This document shows positions 9,974 to 17,821 of a stretch of 64,000 nucleotides of DNA, one piece after another; position 1 is the first letter of the stretch, and each line of letters starts with the position of its first letter. The notes below the pieces were generated by a model. The model made no database searches, was not told where the DNA came from, and saw only the letters and a program-made list of their open reading frames with translations. The translations under genes were made by a program, and so were the position numbers. Source of the DNA: Rhodanobacter sp. 7MK24 (GTDB lineage Bacteria; Pseudomonadota; Gammaproteobacteria; Xanthomonadales; Rhodanobacteraceae); the NCBI RefSeq assembly GCF_014842995.1, contig NZ_JACYXL010000007.1, positions 122,666 through 186,665 on the forward strand, written 5' to 3'.

Positions 9974-11164
9974 ATGAGCGACAACGCCACTTCCATCACC
10001 CGCGCTGTGCGCGCCGGCATCGAGAGCGACACCCAGCACGGTGCCGTGGTGCCGCCGCTGCATCTCTCGACCAACTACAGCTTCGAGGGCTTCGGCAAGA
10101 AGCGCCCCTACGACTACTCGCGCAGCGGCAATCCCACGCGCGACCTGTTGGCGAACGCCCTGGCCGAACTGGAGCAGGGTGCGGGCGCGGTGGTCACCGC
10201 CAGCGGCATGGCCGCGGTGGCGCTGGCGCTGGAGCTGGTGCCGGCCGGCGCCACGGTGCTGGCTGCGCACGATTGCTACGGCGGCACCTGGCGCATCCTC
10301 GACGCCTGGGCGAAGAAGGGCCGCTTCGCGGTGCAGTTCGCCGACCTCACCGATCCCGCCGCGCTGGCAGCCGGCCTTGCCGCCAAACCCGCGCTGGTAT
10401 GGGTGGAAACGCCGTCCAATCCCTTGCTGCGCATCACCGACGTCCGTCACGTGGCACAGGCCGCGCACGCCGCCGGCGCGCTGGTGGTGGTGGACAACAC
10501 CTTCCTCTCGCCCGCGCTGCAGCAGCCGCTGGTGCTGGGCGCCGACGTGGTGGTGCATTCCACCACCAAGTACATCAACGGCCACAGCGACGTGGTGGGC
10601 GGCGCCGTGGTGGCGCGCACGCCGGAGCTGGCCGAGCAGCTCAAGTGGTGGGGCAACTGCAATGGCCTTACCGGCGCGCCGTTCGACAGCTACCTCACCC
10701 TGCGCGGCCTGCGCACGCTGGGCGTGCGTCTGCGCCAGCACCAGGAGAACGCCGAGCGCATCGCAGCGCACCTGGACGGCCATGCCGCCGTGCGCAAGGT
10801 GTACTACCCGGGTCTTGCGTCCAACCCGTACCACGCGCTGGCCGCGCGCCAGCAGCAGGGCTTCGGCGCCATGCTCAGCTTCGAGCTGGACGGTGACGAG
10901 GCACAGATCGCCGCCTTCGTCGACGGGCTGGAATACTTCTCGCTGGCCGAGTCGCTGGGTGGCGTGGAAAGCCTGGTCGCGCATCCGGCCACCATGACCC
11001 ATGCCGCGATGGCGCCGGAAGCGCGCCGCAAGGCCGGCATCGCCGACACGCTGCTGCGCGTGTCGGTGGGCATCGAGGACGGCGACGATCTGCTGCGCGA
11101 CCTCGATGCCGGGCTGGCGCGCGCGGTGGCCGCGGGCAAATCCAAACGTGCGGTGGGTGCGTGA
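9974..11164 (+). CDS. metB: Cystathionine gamma-synthase / O-acylhomoserine sulfhydrylase (PLP)
   Basis: PLP enzyme of 396 aa in the Cys/Met metabolism family. It joins an O-acylhomoserine to cysteine (giving cystathionine) or to sulfide (giving homocysteine). The cofactor lysine is Lys199 in STTKYINGHSDVVGG. YSRSGNPTR (48-56) and VETPSNPLLRITD (144-156) are family signatures. The ATG at 9974 has GGGAG 7-11 nt upstream; in-frame codons before it belong to the metX tail. It lies 40 nt after metX and overlaps hom by 4 nt. Which of the two reactions dominates is not visible from sequence. Confidence 0.92.
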   Translation: MSDNATSITRAVRAGIESDTQHGAVVPPLHLSTNYSFEGFGKKRPYDYSRSGNPTRDLLANALAELEQGAGAVVTASGMAAVALALELVPAGATVLAAHDCYGGTWRILDAWAKKGRFAVQFADLTDPAALAAGLAAKPALVWVETPSNPLLRITDVRHVAQAAHAAGALVVVDNTFLSPALQQPLVLGADVVVHSTTKYINGHSDVVGGAVVARTPELAEQLKWWGNCNGLTGAPFDSYLTLRGLRTLGVRLRQHQENAERIAAHLDGHAAVRKVYYPGLASNPYHALAARQQQGFGAMLSFELDGDEAQIAAFVDGLEYFSLAESLGGVESLVAHPATMTHAAMAPEARRKAGIADTLLRVSVGIEDGDDLLRDLDAGLARAVAAGKSKRAVGA

Positions 11165-12243
11165 GCGCGGTGCTGGTCGAGACCATGCCTGCAGCGAAAC
11201 GCGAGCAGGCATTCCCGATCGCGGTGGTGCTGCTGGGCACCGGCGTGGTCGGCGGTGCCTTCCTCAAGCTGCTCAACACGCCGGCCGCCGCTTCGCTGCG
11301 CCTGGTAGGCGCGGCCAATTCGCGCCGCCAGCAGACCGAGCCCGCCAAGCTCGCCGAGCGCAACCTGCGCGAGCAGCTCAAGAGCACTGGCGCGCAGCGC
11401 GACGACGCAGTCCTGCTCGCCGCGCTGGCCGCCAGCGATGCGGCGACCAAGGTGATCGTGGACGCCACCGCCAGCACTGCGCTCGCTGCGCGCCACGCGG
11501 AATGGTTGGCGCAGGGCTATCACGTGGTCACCGCCAACAAGTCGCTCGGTGGCGGCGAGCTGCCCGGCTGGCGGACATTGCAGGCCGCACTGGCCAACGG
11601 CGCGCGCTACGGCGACTCCGCCACCGTGGGAGCGGGCCTGCCGGTACTCTCCACCCTGCGCCGCCTGCGCCAGTGCGGCGATGCCCTGCTCACGCTGGAA
11701 GGCGTGTTCTCGGGCTCGCTCAGCTACCTGTTCAACGGCTACGACGGCAGCCGCCCGTTCTCCGCACTGCTGCGCGAGGCGCGCGAGCGTGGTTACACCG
11801 AGCCCGATCCGCGCGCCGACCTTTCCGGCGAGGACGTGGCGCGCAAGCTGCTCATCATCGCCCGCAACGCCGGCTTCGCACTGGGCTGGGACGAGGTACA
11901 GGTGGAAAGCCTGGTGCCCGAACCGCTGCGCGCCATCGATACCGGGGAATTCCTCGCCCGTCTCGAAGAACTCGACGAACCGCTCGCCACCCTCCATGCC
12001 GAAGCCAAGGCGCGTGGCAACGTGCTGCGCTTCCTCGCAAGGCTCAACCAGCGCGGCCATGCGCGCGTAGGCCTGGTCGAGGTGCCGGCCGAACACCCCG
12101 CCGCGCGCCTCTACGGCACCGACAATCAGTTTGCGCTCACCACCACCCGCTACCACACGCAGCCGCTGGTGATCCAGGGGCCGGGCGCGGGGCCGGAGGT
12201 CACCGCACAGGCATTGCTGGGCGACGTGCTGGCACTGGGCTGA
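11161..12243 (+). CDS. hom: Homoserine dehydrogenase, short form without ACT domain
   Basis: Reduces aspartate semialdehyde to homoserine, which feeds metX. The protein is 360 aa. It has an N-terminal NAD(P) fold with GTGVVGGAFLKLL, the VVTANKSLGGG motif, and a catalytic domain with GVFSGSLSYLF and EPDPRADLSGEDVARKLLI. It lacks the C-terminal ACT domain of the roughly 430-aa enzymes and resembles the dehydrogenase half of ThrA/MetL, so threonine feedback of the usual type is not expected. The GTG start overlaps the metB stop (GTGA); an ATG at 11185 is the alternative. It ends just before a repeat hairpin. Confidence 0.92.
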   Translation: MSAVLVETMPAAKREQAFPIAVVLLGTGVVGGAFLKLLNTPAAASLRLVGAANSRRQQTEPAKLAERNLREQLKSTGAQRDDAVLLAALAASDAATKVIVDATASTALAARHAEWLAQGYHVVTANKSLGGGELPGWRTLQAALANGARYGDSATVGAGLPVLSTLRRLRQCGDALLTLEGVFSGSLSYLFNGYDGSRPFSALLREARERGYTEPDPRADLSGEDVARKLLIIARNAGFALGWDEVQVESLVPEPLRAIDTGEFLARLEELDEPLATLHAEAKARGNVLRFLARLNQRGHARVGLVEVPAEHPAARLYGTDNQFALTTTRYHTQPLVIQGPGAGPEVTAQALLGDVLALG

Positions 12244-12254
12244 AAACCTTTATG

Positions 12255-12325
12255 GGAGCGCACCCTGTGCGCGAATGCTTTTGCTCTGATCGGGCATCAA
12301 GGCATTTGCGCACAGGGTGCGCTCC
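12255..12325. repeat. REP-like palindromic repeat, copy 1
   Basis: Arms of 24 nt (12255-12278 and 12302-12325, one mismatch) contain GGAGCGCACCCTGTGCGC and its complement around a 23-nt loop. The element lies between the convergent hom and GST genes and may act as a terminator. A diverged copy is at 51878-51949. Confidence 0.85.
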
Positions 12326-12330
12326 TGCCG

Positions 12331-12978
12331 TTAGGCCTTCGGCACGAACTGCAGGTACGGCTCCGCCTCGCGCAACGCGCGGGCGAAGGACGGCCGCTCC
12401 ATCAGCCGCTGCCGATAAGCGGCGATATGCGGGAAGTCGTCCACCGGCTCCGCCCACGCGGAGTAGAACAGCGGCGGTGCGGCTGCGCAGTCGGCCATGG
12501 TGAACTCGTTGCCTGCTGCCCAGGTGCGCTGACTCATCTCCTGATCGAGCAGCGCATATGCCGTACGCAGCTGCGCACGTGCCTGTTCCACGCCAATCGG
12601 ATCGTGGCCGCCCTTGGGGCGCATGCGATCGGTAATGATCTTCTGCGTGGGTACGTGCAGGTAAAGGTCGAAGAAGCGGTCGCGCTCGCGCACGGCCAGC
12701 GCGGCTTGCGGACCGATCGGCACCAGCGTCGTGCGCCCCGGATAGTGCAGCGCCAGGTATTCGATGATGATGCTGGACTCCGGCACGGTGCGGCCGCGCG
12801 TTTCGTCGCGCAGCACCGGGAAGCGCAGGATCGGCCACACCTTGCGGAAATCCTCGCGCGAAGCTTCGTCGTCCAGCCGCACCATGCGTGGCTCGAACGG
12901 CGTGTCGTTCTCGTACAAGGCGATCAGCACCTTGTGGCAGAACGAGGACAGCGGGTGCATGTAGAGCAGCAAGCTCAT
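12331..12978 (-). CDS. Glutathione S-transferase family protein
   Basis: Protein of 215 aa with an N-terminal thioredoxin-like GST domain (YMHPLSSFCHKVLIALYEND, then PVLRDETRGRTVPESSIIIEYL with the glutathione-binding Glu-Ser pair) and an all-helical C-terminal domain (FTMADCAAAPPLFY). The ATG at 12978 is preferred to an in-frame ATG nine codons upstream because AAAGGAA lies 6 nt before it. It is divergent from the gene at 13125. The substrate is unknown. Confidence 0.9.
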   Translation of the reverse strand: MSLLLYMHPLSSFCHKVLIALYENDTPFEPRMVRLDDEASREDFRKVWPILRFPVLRDETRGRTVPESSIIIEYLALHYPGRTTLVPIGPQAALAVRERDRFFDLYLHVPTQKIITDRMRPKGGHDPIGVEQARAQLRTAYALLDQEMSQRTWAAGNEFTMADCAAAPPLFYSAWAEPVDDFPHIAAYRQRLMERPSFARALREAEPYLQFVPKA

Positions 12979-13124
12979 GAAATTTCCTTTGTGGGGCTGG
13001 GCCATGGTGGCGGTCTTCCATGGATCGACGAACGGACTGACAGGTTTTCGACAAGCCGTGTGATTGTCGGCGGACCCGGCCGGATGCTAGCGTCGGCGCA
13101 CCCCACACCCACAAAGGAACGTGC

Positions 13125-13694
13125 ATGAATTCCGTACCGTCGGAAGCCGTTGAAGTGCGTTTGGCCCGGCTCGAGCGTTCGTTGCGACGCGCGCGCTGGG
13201 GCATGGTTGGCCTGTTGTTGCTGGTGGTAGCGATGTTCCTCGCCTGGTACGGCGTAGGCGGCATCGTGCAGCGCGAGATACGGGTGCACCGCATCTATGC
13301 GGTGGATGACGCAGGCACGGTGCGCGTGCGGATCGGACAAGATCGCCCTGGCATCCAGCGCTTGAGTCCTGTATCGGGTGTCGTTCTCTATGACGAAACG
13401 GGCTTGGAGCGCGGAGGCATGGCGACTATGGCCAATGGCCGCGTGGCGCTTGGGTTGGATGCGTCGAGTACACCGAAGGGCACGGCGCGCGATCGCGTCG
13501 GCCTGATGGTCGATGGCAAAGGCAACACGGTGTTCATGCTGCTGGACGCTCAGGGCGCGCCCGTGGTGATGGCAAAGGGTGCCGACAAGGGCGGCACCCT
13601 GCAGGTTCTAGAGGCCACGCCGGATGGGAAGCAACTGCAGGTGCGCACGTTGGGCGTGCGTGGCGATACGCAGTCGACGGAGAGCGACGACTGA
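13125..13694 (+). CDS. Membrane-anchored protein of unknown function
   Basis: Protein of 189 aa. A short basic N terminus (ARLERSLRRAR) leads into one hydrophobic helix (about residues 27-49). The rest is an extracytoplasmic beta-rich domain with repeated phrases such as 'GVVLYDETGLERGGMA', 'GLMVDGKGNTVFMLLDAQGAP' and 'TLQVLEATPDGKQLQV'. I do not recognise a family. AAAGGAA precedes the ATG. The same CCCACAAAGGAA string precedes the divergent GST gene, so the two leaders mirror each other. A terminator follows at 13753-13788. Confidence 0.75.
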   Translation: MNSVPSEAVEVRLARLERSLRRARWGMVGLLLLVVAMFLAWYGVGGIVQREIRVHRIYAVDDAGTVRVRIGQDRPGIQRLSPVSGVVLYDETGLERGGMATMANGRVALGLDASSTPKGTARDRVGLMVDGKGNTVFMLLDAQGAPVVMAKGADKGGTLQVLEATPDGKQLQVRTLGVRGDTQSTESDD

Positions 13695-13752
13695 CGGGGA
13701 GGGAAGCCGGGTTGCCTGCGGCGCAGGACGAGGGCCTGATTGCCGCAAGCGA

Positions 13753-13788
13753 AAACGACGACGGCCGTTTGCGCGGCCGTCGTCGTTT
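13753..13788. terminator. Strong hairpin terminator
   Basis: A 14-15 bp perfect stem (13753-13767 with 13774-13788, core ACGACGACGGCC) with a short TTTGCG loop and A/T-rich ends on both sides. It can serve the rightward 13125 gene and the leftward small ORF at 13806-13928. Confidence 0.8.
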
Positions 13789-13805
13789 CACCCATGGAGC
13801 AAACC

Positions 13806-13928
13806 TCAGCCTCGGCCAAGCAACCGATTGAGGTTGGCCACATAAAAAGAGCAGGAGGTAACCCTGGTCCCTCTAGTCTGATAGACGACACCATCCGAGC
13901 CACCGTTATTGAGGTGCCACAACGGCAT
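13806..13928 (-). CDS. Candidate small protein (40 aa)
   Basis: The leftward ATG at 13928 follows a full AGGAGG site with a 7-nt spacer. The frame runs 40 codons (beginning MPLWHLNNGGSDGVVYQT), stops at 13806, and is followed at once by the hairpin terminator at 13753-13788. The arrangement of ribosome site, frame and terminator supports translation, but I recognise no family and codon use is not strongly coding-like. It may be a leader peptide or a remnant. Confidence 0.35.
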   Translation of the reverse strand: MPLWHLNNGGSDGVVYQTRGTRVTSCSFYVANLNRLLGRG

Positions 13929-13969
13929 GCTGGTGCCTCCTGCTGCGGCGACGCACGGATCGGAGGCAG

Positions 13970-14233
13970 GTGCATCCATTTGCATCGGTGAGCCGAGGTC
14001 GTTCGGTGCGGTCGGTGAAGGATTCGCAATGCAGCTTCACGGAGATTGCGCTTCCTGCCGATGGCGTTGATCCAGGCTGCATCTCGAACGTATGTCGCCA
14101 TGACGCCTTGCGGTCGATCTGGTGGGCCCTCATCGAGACGAACATCAAGGATGCCTTGCGCGTCGTCGAACTTCCCGTCGCGGCGCCGCTGACCAAGCGT
14201 GGCGAGGCCGGCACGGTGGCGAAAAGCGGGTAA
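13970..14233 (+). CDS. Hypothetical protein or gene remnant (87 aa)
   Basis: A GTG start at 13970 is preceded by GGAGG (4-nt spacing, tight). The second half (from about residue 28, ALPADGVDPGCISN..., to AKSG) has the G/C-ending codons of a real high-GC gene and predicted helices (WWALIETNIKDALRVVELP). The first 25 residues look less convincing. It may be the preserved C-terminal part of a decayed gene. With the small ORF at 13806 it fills most of the 630-bp stretch between the 13125 gene and the chemoreceptor. I do not recognise the family. Confidence 0.4.
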   Translation: MHPFASVSRGRSVRSVKDSQCSFTEIALPADGVDPGCISNVCRHDALRSIWWALIETNIKDALRVVELPVAAPLTKRGEAGTVAKSG

Positions 14234-14270
14234 AAAAAGCCGCTGCACCGCGGTCTGGCGATGCAGCGGC
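14232..14270 (-). terminator. Rho-independent terminator of the porin-chemoreceptor unit
   Basis: On the minus strand a 9-bp stem (GCCGCTGCA, 14262-14270 with 14239-14247) is followed by seven Ts (14238-14232). It is 59 nt past the chemoreceptor stop. Confidence 0.85.
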
Positions 14271-14328
14271 AATTGGAGGCGGCCTCGAGGAGGGACTTTT
14301 GCGGGGGCTCGCCTTAATTTGTCCAGCG

Positions 14329-15909
14329 TCAGTCGTAGAGCGCGAGCTCGGTGCCGGGTTCGTGTTCGAGCGCAAAAGTGTCGACATGGCTGCCGGTCGA
14401 CTCGCCGAGGGTGAAGAAGGCGACCTGGCGCAGCAGCGTGCTGGCTTGTTCGTGCATGGACCGGCTGGTGGCGGATACCTGTTCGACCAAGGCCGCGTTG
14501 CGTTGCGTGTTGTCGTCCATCGCGGTGATGGTGCGGCTCACTTCGTCAATGCCGGTGGCCTGCTCCTGGCTGGCGGCGACGATCTCGGCCACGCTGTCGG
14601 TGACTTTCTTCACGCTGTCGATGATGCCGGCCAGGGTCTGTCCGGAACGTTCCACCAGCTCGCTGCCGATATTGACCTTGTCGACGCTGTCGGCGATCAG
14701 CGCCTTGATCTCCTTGGCGGCACCAGCAGAGCGCTGCGCCAGACTGCGCACTTCGCCGGCCACTACCGCGAAGCCGCGGCCCTGTTCGCCGGCGCGTGCG
14801 GCCTCCACTGCCGCGTTCAGCGCGAGCAGGTTGGTCTGGAAGGCGATTTCGTCGATCAGGCCGACGATGTCGGCGATGCGTCGGCTGGAGGCGTCGATGG
14901 CCTGCATGGCGGCGTTGGCCTCGGCCACCACGCGGCCACCTTGCTCGGCCTGCGTGCGTGCGCTGCGGGCGAGCTGGTCGACGTGGCTGGCGTTGTCGGC
15001 GTTGTGCCGCACCGAGGCATTCATTTCTTCCATCGAGGCGGCGGTTTGCTCCAGTGCGGCAGCCTGATCCTGGCTGCGCTGCGAGAGGTCATCGTTGCCT
15101 TCCGTGATCTGCGCGGAGGCTTCGCCGACGGTTTGTGAGGCGCTGCGGATCGAGCCGACGATCTCGCCGAGCTGTTTCATCATGCCCTGCAGCCGGCCCA
15201 GTACGGATTCCGAATGCGCCGTGTCGTTTGCCTCGTGGCGCAGGTCGCCGGCGGCGATGCGTCCCACGATCTCGCGCAGGTGCTCGGGTTCGGCGCCGAG
15301 ATCGCGCGTGATGGCGCGCAGCACCAGCCATGCGCCCAGCACCAGCACGACCACGATGGCGGCCCCGGAGACGGTGTTGGCCACCATCGCGCGGTGCACG
15401 CCTTGCGCCGAAGCGTCCAGGTGCTGCTGCACGTCGCCGCGGGCAGCGGCGATCTCATGGTTCAGCAGGGTTTCGAGAGCATGTTGCGCGTCCTGCATGG
15501 CGGACACCTTGCTGGCGGTGTCGCCCTTGCCGCCGAGCATCACGGAGGCTGCGTCGGTGGCGCTCTTCACGTAGGCATCGTAAGCGTCGCCCAGGGTCTT
15601 GGCGGTGTCCTGATGGCCGTTCAGCGCAAGCATGCGCTTGCTCGTGGCGGCGGCTTCGGTCGCGATCGCCTTGACGTCGTCCAGCTTGCTCTTGTCGCCT
15701 TCGGCAACGGCGCTCTGGATGGTCTGCGTCGTGCGCTTGCTCAGCTCGTCAAGCTGGGTGACGCCTTCCAGGTAGGGGTAGTCGTCGGTGCCCAGCGCGG
15801 ACACCATGGTGGCGGAGCGCGAGGCGATGGTGCTGCTCGCCAGCCAGCCGGCGACGAACAGGGCGAGGGTGACGCCGGGCAGGAGCAGGATGCGGGTCTT
15901 GAACTTCAT
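14329..15909 (-). CDS. Methyl-accepting chemotaxis protein
   Basis: Chemoreceptor of 526 aa with the class topology: membrane helix (about 7-28), helical periplasmic sensor of about 150 residues, second helix (about 180-200), HAMP, then the signalling coiled coil. The conserved hairpin tip [20 protein letters not shown] lies around residue 355. No CheR-docking pentapeptide is seen at the C terminus. It is the last gene of a leftward set with a porin and a solute-binding protein, which suggests it senses the solute those handle. Confidence 0.93.
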   Translation of the reverse strand: MKFKTRILLLPGVTLALFVAGWLASSTIASRSATMVSALGTDDYPYLEGVTQLDELSKRTTQTIQSAVAEGDKSKLDDVKAIATEAAATSKRMLALNGHQDTAKTLGDAYDAYVKSATDAASVMLGGKGDTASKVSAMQDAQHALETLLNHEIAAARGDVQQHLDASAQGVHRAMVANTVSGAAIVVVLVLGAWLVLRAITRDLGAEPEHLREIVGRIAAGDLRHEANDTAHSESVLGRLQGMMKQLGEIVGSIRSASQTVGEASAQITEGNDDLSQRSQDQAAALEQTAASMEEMNASVRHNADNASHVDQLARSARTQAEQGGRVVAEANAAMQAIDASSRRIADIVGLIDEIAFQTNLLALNAAVEAARAGEQGRGFAVVAGEVRSLAQRSAGAAKEIKALIADSVDKVNIGSELVERSGQTLAGIIDSVKKVTDSVAEIVAASQEQATGIDEVSRTITAMDDNTQRNAALVEQVSATSRSMHEQASTLLRQVAFFTLGESTGSHVDTFALEHEPGTELALYD

Positions 15910-15967
15910 GGACGGGCTCTCGGGCGGGCTGACTCGCCCGTCGCCTCGAGGCGACGGGCGTGCACGG

Positions 15968-16396
15968 TCAGGGCAGCTGCAGCACGGCCCGGACCGAGCC
16001 GTTCACCGCGCTGCTGTCGACGTAGCCGACCGCGGACGGATCGGCGGCCACGGCCTTGACCACGGCGTCGTCGCTGCCCAGCTCCTTCGGCGGCACGGCG
16101 CGGCCGCTGAATACCAGGCGCGACCATACCGATTTCACCTGGCTGGCCGACTTGCCGGTGGCTGCCTGGTAGAACTTTTCACGCAGCGGGTTGGAATCGG
16201 CCAGGTCGAACAACTTGGCGTTACCGCCCGCGGGCAGGCTGGTGGTCTTGCCAAGGTAGAGCGCGGCGGCGTCGTCCTTGCTGAGCGATTTGACCGGGCT
16301 GCTGGCGCTCACGATCACCACGGTGCCAGCGAGGGCAGGGGCGCCGACCAGCGCCAGTGCGCCAGCGACGAGACAGTTTCGGAAGATGCGATGCAT
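15968..16396 (-). CDS. Solitary periplasmic phosphate-binding-like protein
   Basis: Small protein of 142 aa with a signal peptide (ends near AGAPALA-G). The mature part ([27 protein letters not shown]..., [37 protein letters not shown]) resembles a single lobe of the PstS-like superfamily. No ABC transporter genes accompany it, so it is more likely a sensor or accessory protein than a transporter component. The start at 16396 has TGAGG 5-9 nt upstream. It lies 8 nt after the porin and 58 nt before the chemoreceptor. Confidence 0.8.
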   Translation of the reverse strand: MHRIFRNCLVAGALALVGAPALAGTVVIVSASSPVKSLSKDDAAALYLGKTTSLPAGGNAKLFDLADSNPLREKFYQAATGKSASQVKSVWSRLVFSGRAVPPKELGSDDAVVKAVAADPSAVGYVDSSAVNGSVRAVLQLP

Positions 16397-16404
16397 GACG
16401 AACC

Positions 16405-17613
16405 TCAAAACAGGAAATCGACGACGGCGGAGTACACGTCCACGGCATGCCCGTCGTAGCCGGGGACCACGTCCGTGAAAGTGCCGCCATGGGAAGAAGG
16501 CTGGACGTGATCGGCCTGCAGCTTGATCGCCACGTTCTTGTACACGTCCCAGCGCACGCCCGCCGAGGCGGTGTGCTGGCTGTTGCCTTCAACCAGGCCG
16601 TCCACGCCCTGCGCAAGGGGCATCAGCGGCGGATACGGCGGGAATGCGTAGTTCGAGCTGTTGTCGCGCTTGGCGTAGCCGGCCCACGTGACATAGGGCA
16701 TCCACTTGCCGAAGTGGTAGCCGGCCGTGCCGTACCAGCCGGAAGCGGTGCCCAGCGCGTCGGAAGCGGAGCGCAATTTGGCGTACTCGCCGGTGAGCAA
16801 CAGCTTGCCGTCGTCGTAGTTGCCGCCCAGGCTCATGAAGGTGGTGCGCGCACCGTCGGCGTTGATGGTGCTGGCGTACTGGTCGAAGCCGACCATCTGC
16901 AGGCTGTCCACCAGCAATCCGAGGTTGTCCGAGCGGTAGGTCACCTTGCCGGTGCTGGCTCCGCCGCGCAGGCGCAGGTTGCCGATCTCGTAGGTGACGT
17001 AGGCACCGGCCAACTGGTTGACCTTCAACCGTGCGGTCGTCTCGGTGGTGTCGGGCAGCGGGCTGGAGGCGTGCCCGCCCAGCGCCTGCAGGGTGAGGTA
17101 GCCCGCGCCGGCGTTGTGCGACCAGCTGATGTCCGCACCTTCGTAGTTGTCCATCGCGGCGAGGTTGTAGACCTCCAGCGGCGCGCGCACCCACGGGTTG
17201 GCATAACCCACATAGCGGTAATCGGAGACCAGGTAAGCCGGCCAGCCCAGCCGGCCCAGTCGTAGCGTGGTGTCGCTGCTGAGTTTGTAGCGCAGGAAGG
17301 CCCACTCCACCGTCGGGCGGAAGCGGCCCTTGGCGTCCTGCATCGCGATGGCCTGTGCGGTGGCACTGAGGCTGGACGTGAAGGTGAGGTCGAGCTGGCC
17401 GCCGACGCGCGAATCGACCAGGCCGGTGCCGCCCTCCTGGGCGCCCTTGAGCTGGCCTGGATTGACCAGCAGCATGTCGTTGGTGTTCGTGGCGGTATAG
17501 CCGACCGTGCCGAAGCCGGAAAAACGCCAGGAGAAGCTGTCGTCGGCATGCGCACTGGAGGCAGCGGCAATCGTTGCCACGAGGGTCGCGGCAAGGGTCT
17601 TCTTGGAAAGCAT
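16405..17613 (-). CDS. Outer-membrane porin-like protein
   Basis: Protein of 402 aa with a signal peptide (MLSKKTLAATLVATIAAASS, cut after AHA). The mature part alternates short beta-strands rich in aromatic residues (SFSWRFSGFGTVGYTATN, GWYGTAGYHFGKWMPYVTWAGYAK) and ends in Phe (VVDFLF), the usual outer-membrane barrel signature. The start at 17613 was chosen because the signal peptide begins there; in-frame codons upstream are the porin-fumarase intergenic region. Its substrate is unknown. It heads the unit with the solute-binding and chemoreceptor genes. Confidence 0.85.
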   Translation of the reverse strand: MLSKKTLAATLVATIAAASSAHADDSFSWRFSGFGTVGYTATNTNDMLLVNPGQLKGAQEGGTGLVDSRVGGQLDLTFTSSLSATAQAIAMQDAKGRFRPTVEWAFLRYKLSSDTTLRLGRLGWPAYLVSDYRYVGYANPWVRAPLEVYNLAAMDNYEGADISWSHNAGAGYLTLQALGGHASSPLPDTTETTARLKVNQLAGAYVTYEIGNLRLRGGASTGKVTYRSDNLGLLVDSLQMVGFDQYASTINADGARTTFMSLGGNYDDGKLLLTGEYAKLRSASDALGTASGWYGTAGYHFGKWMPYVTWAGYAKRDNSSNYAFPPYPPLMPLAQGVDGLVEGNSQHTASAGVRWDVYKNVAIKLQADHVQPSSHGGTFTDVVPGYDGHAVDVYSAVVDFLF

Positions 17614-17821
17614 TGGGTTGGATCCGTTGATGGTCGATAGGGAAGGGCGTGGCCCTTGCCAGACGTTTAACGGCAATCCAACGAAAAACTTGAGCGGCGG
17701 GCGGCCAACGGGCCGGCTCCGAGCCCGGAGCGGGGGTGCTTGCGGCACAATAACCCCTTTCGCGCGTCGCTGGCGGCAGTCCAGACGGCGCCTTTCTCCG
17801 TTCCCCAGTCAAGCCATCCCC

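Noticed and set aside
17662..17669. Single AGACGTTT octamer between porin and fumarase
   Set aside because: It lacks a neighbouring octamer in register, so it is not a tandem met-box site.
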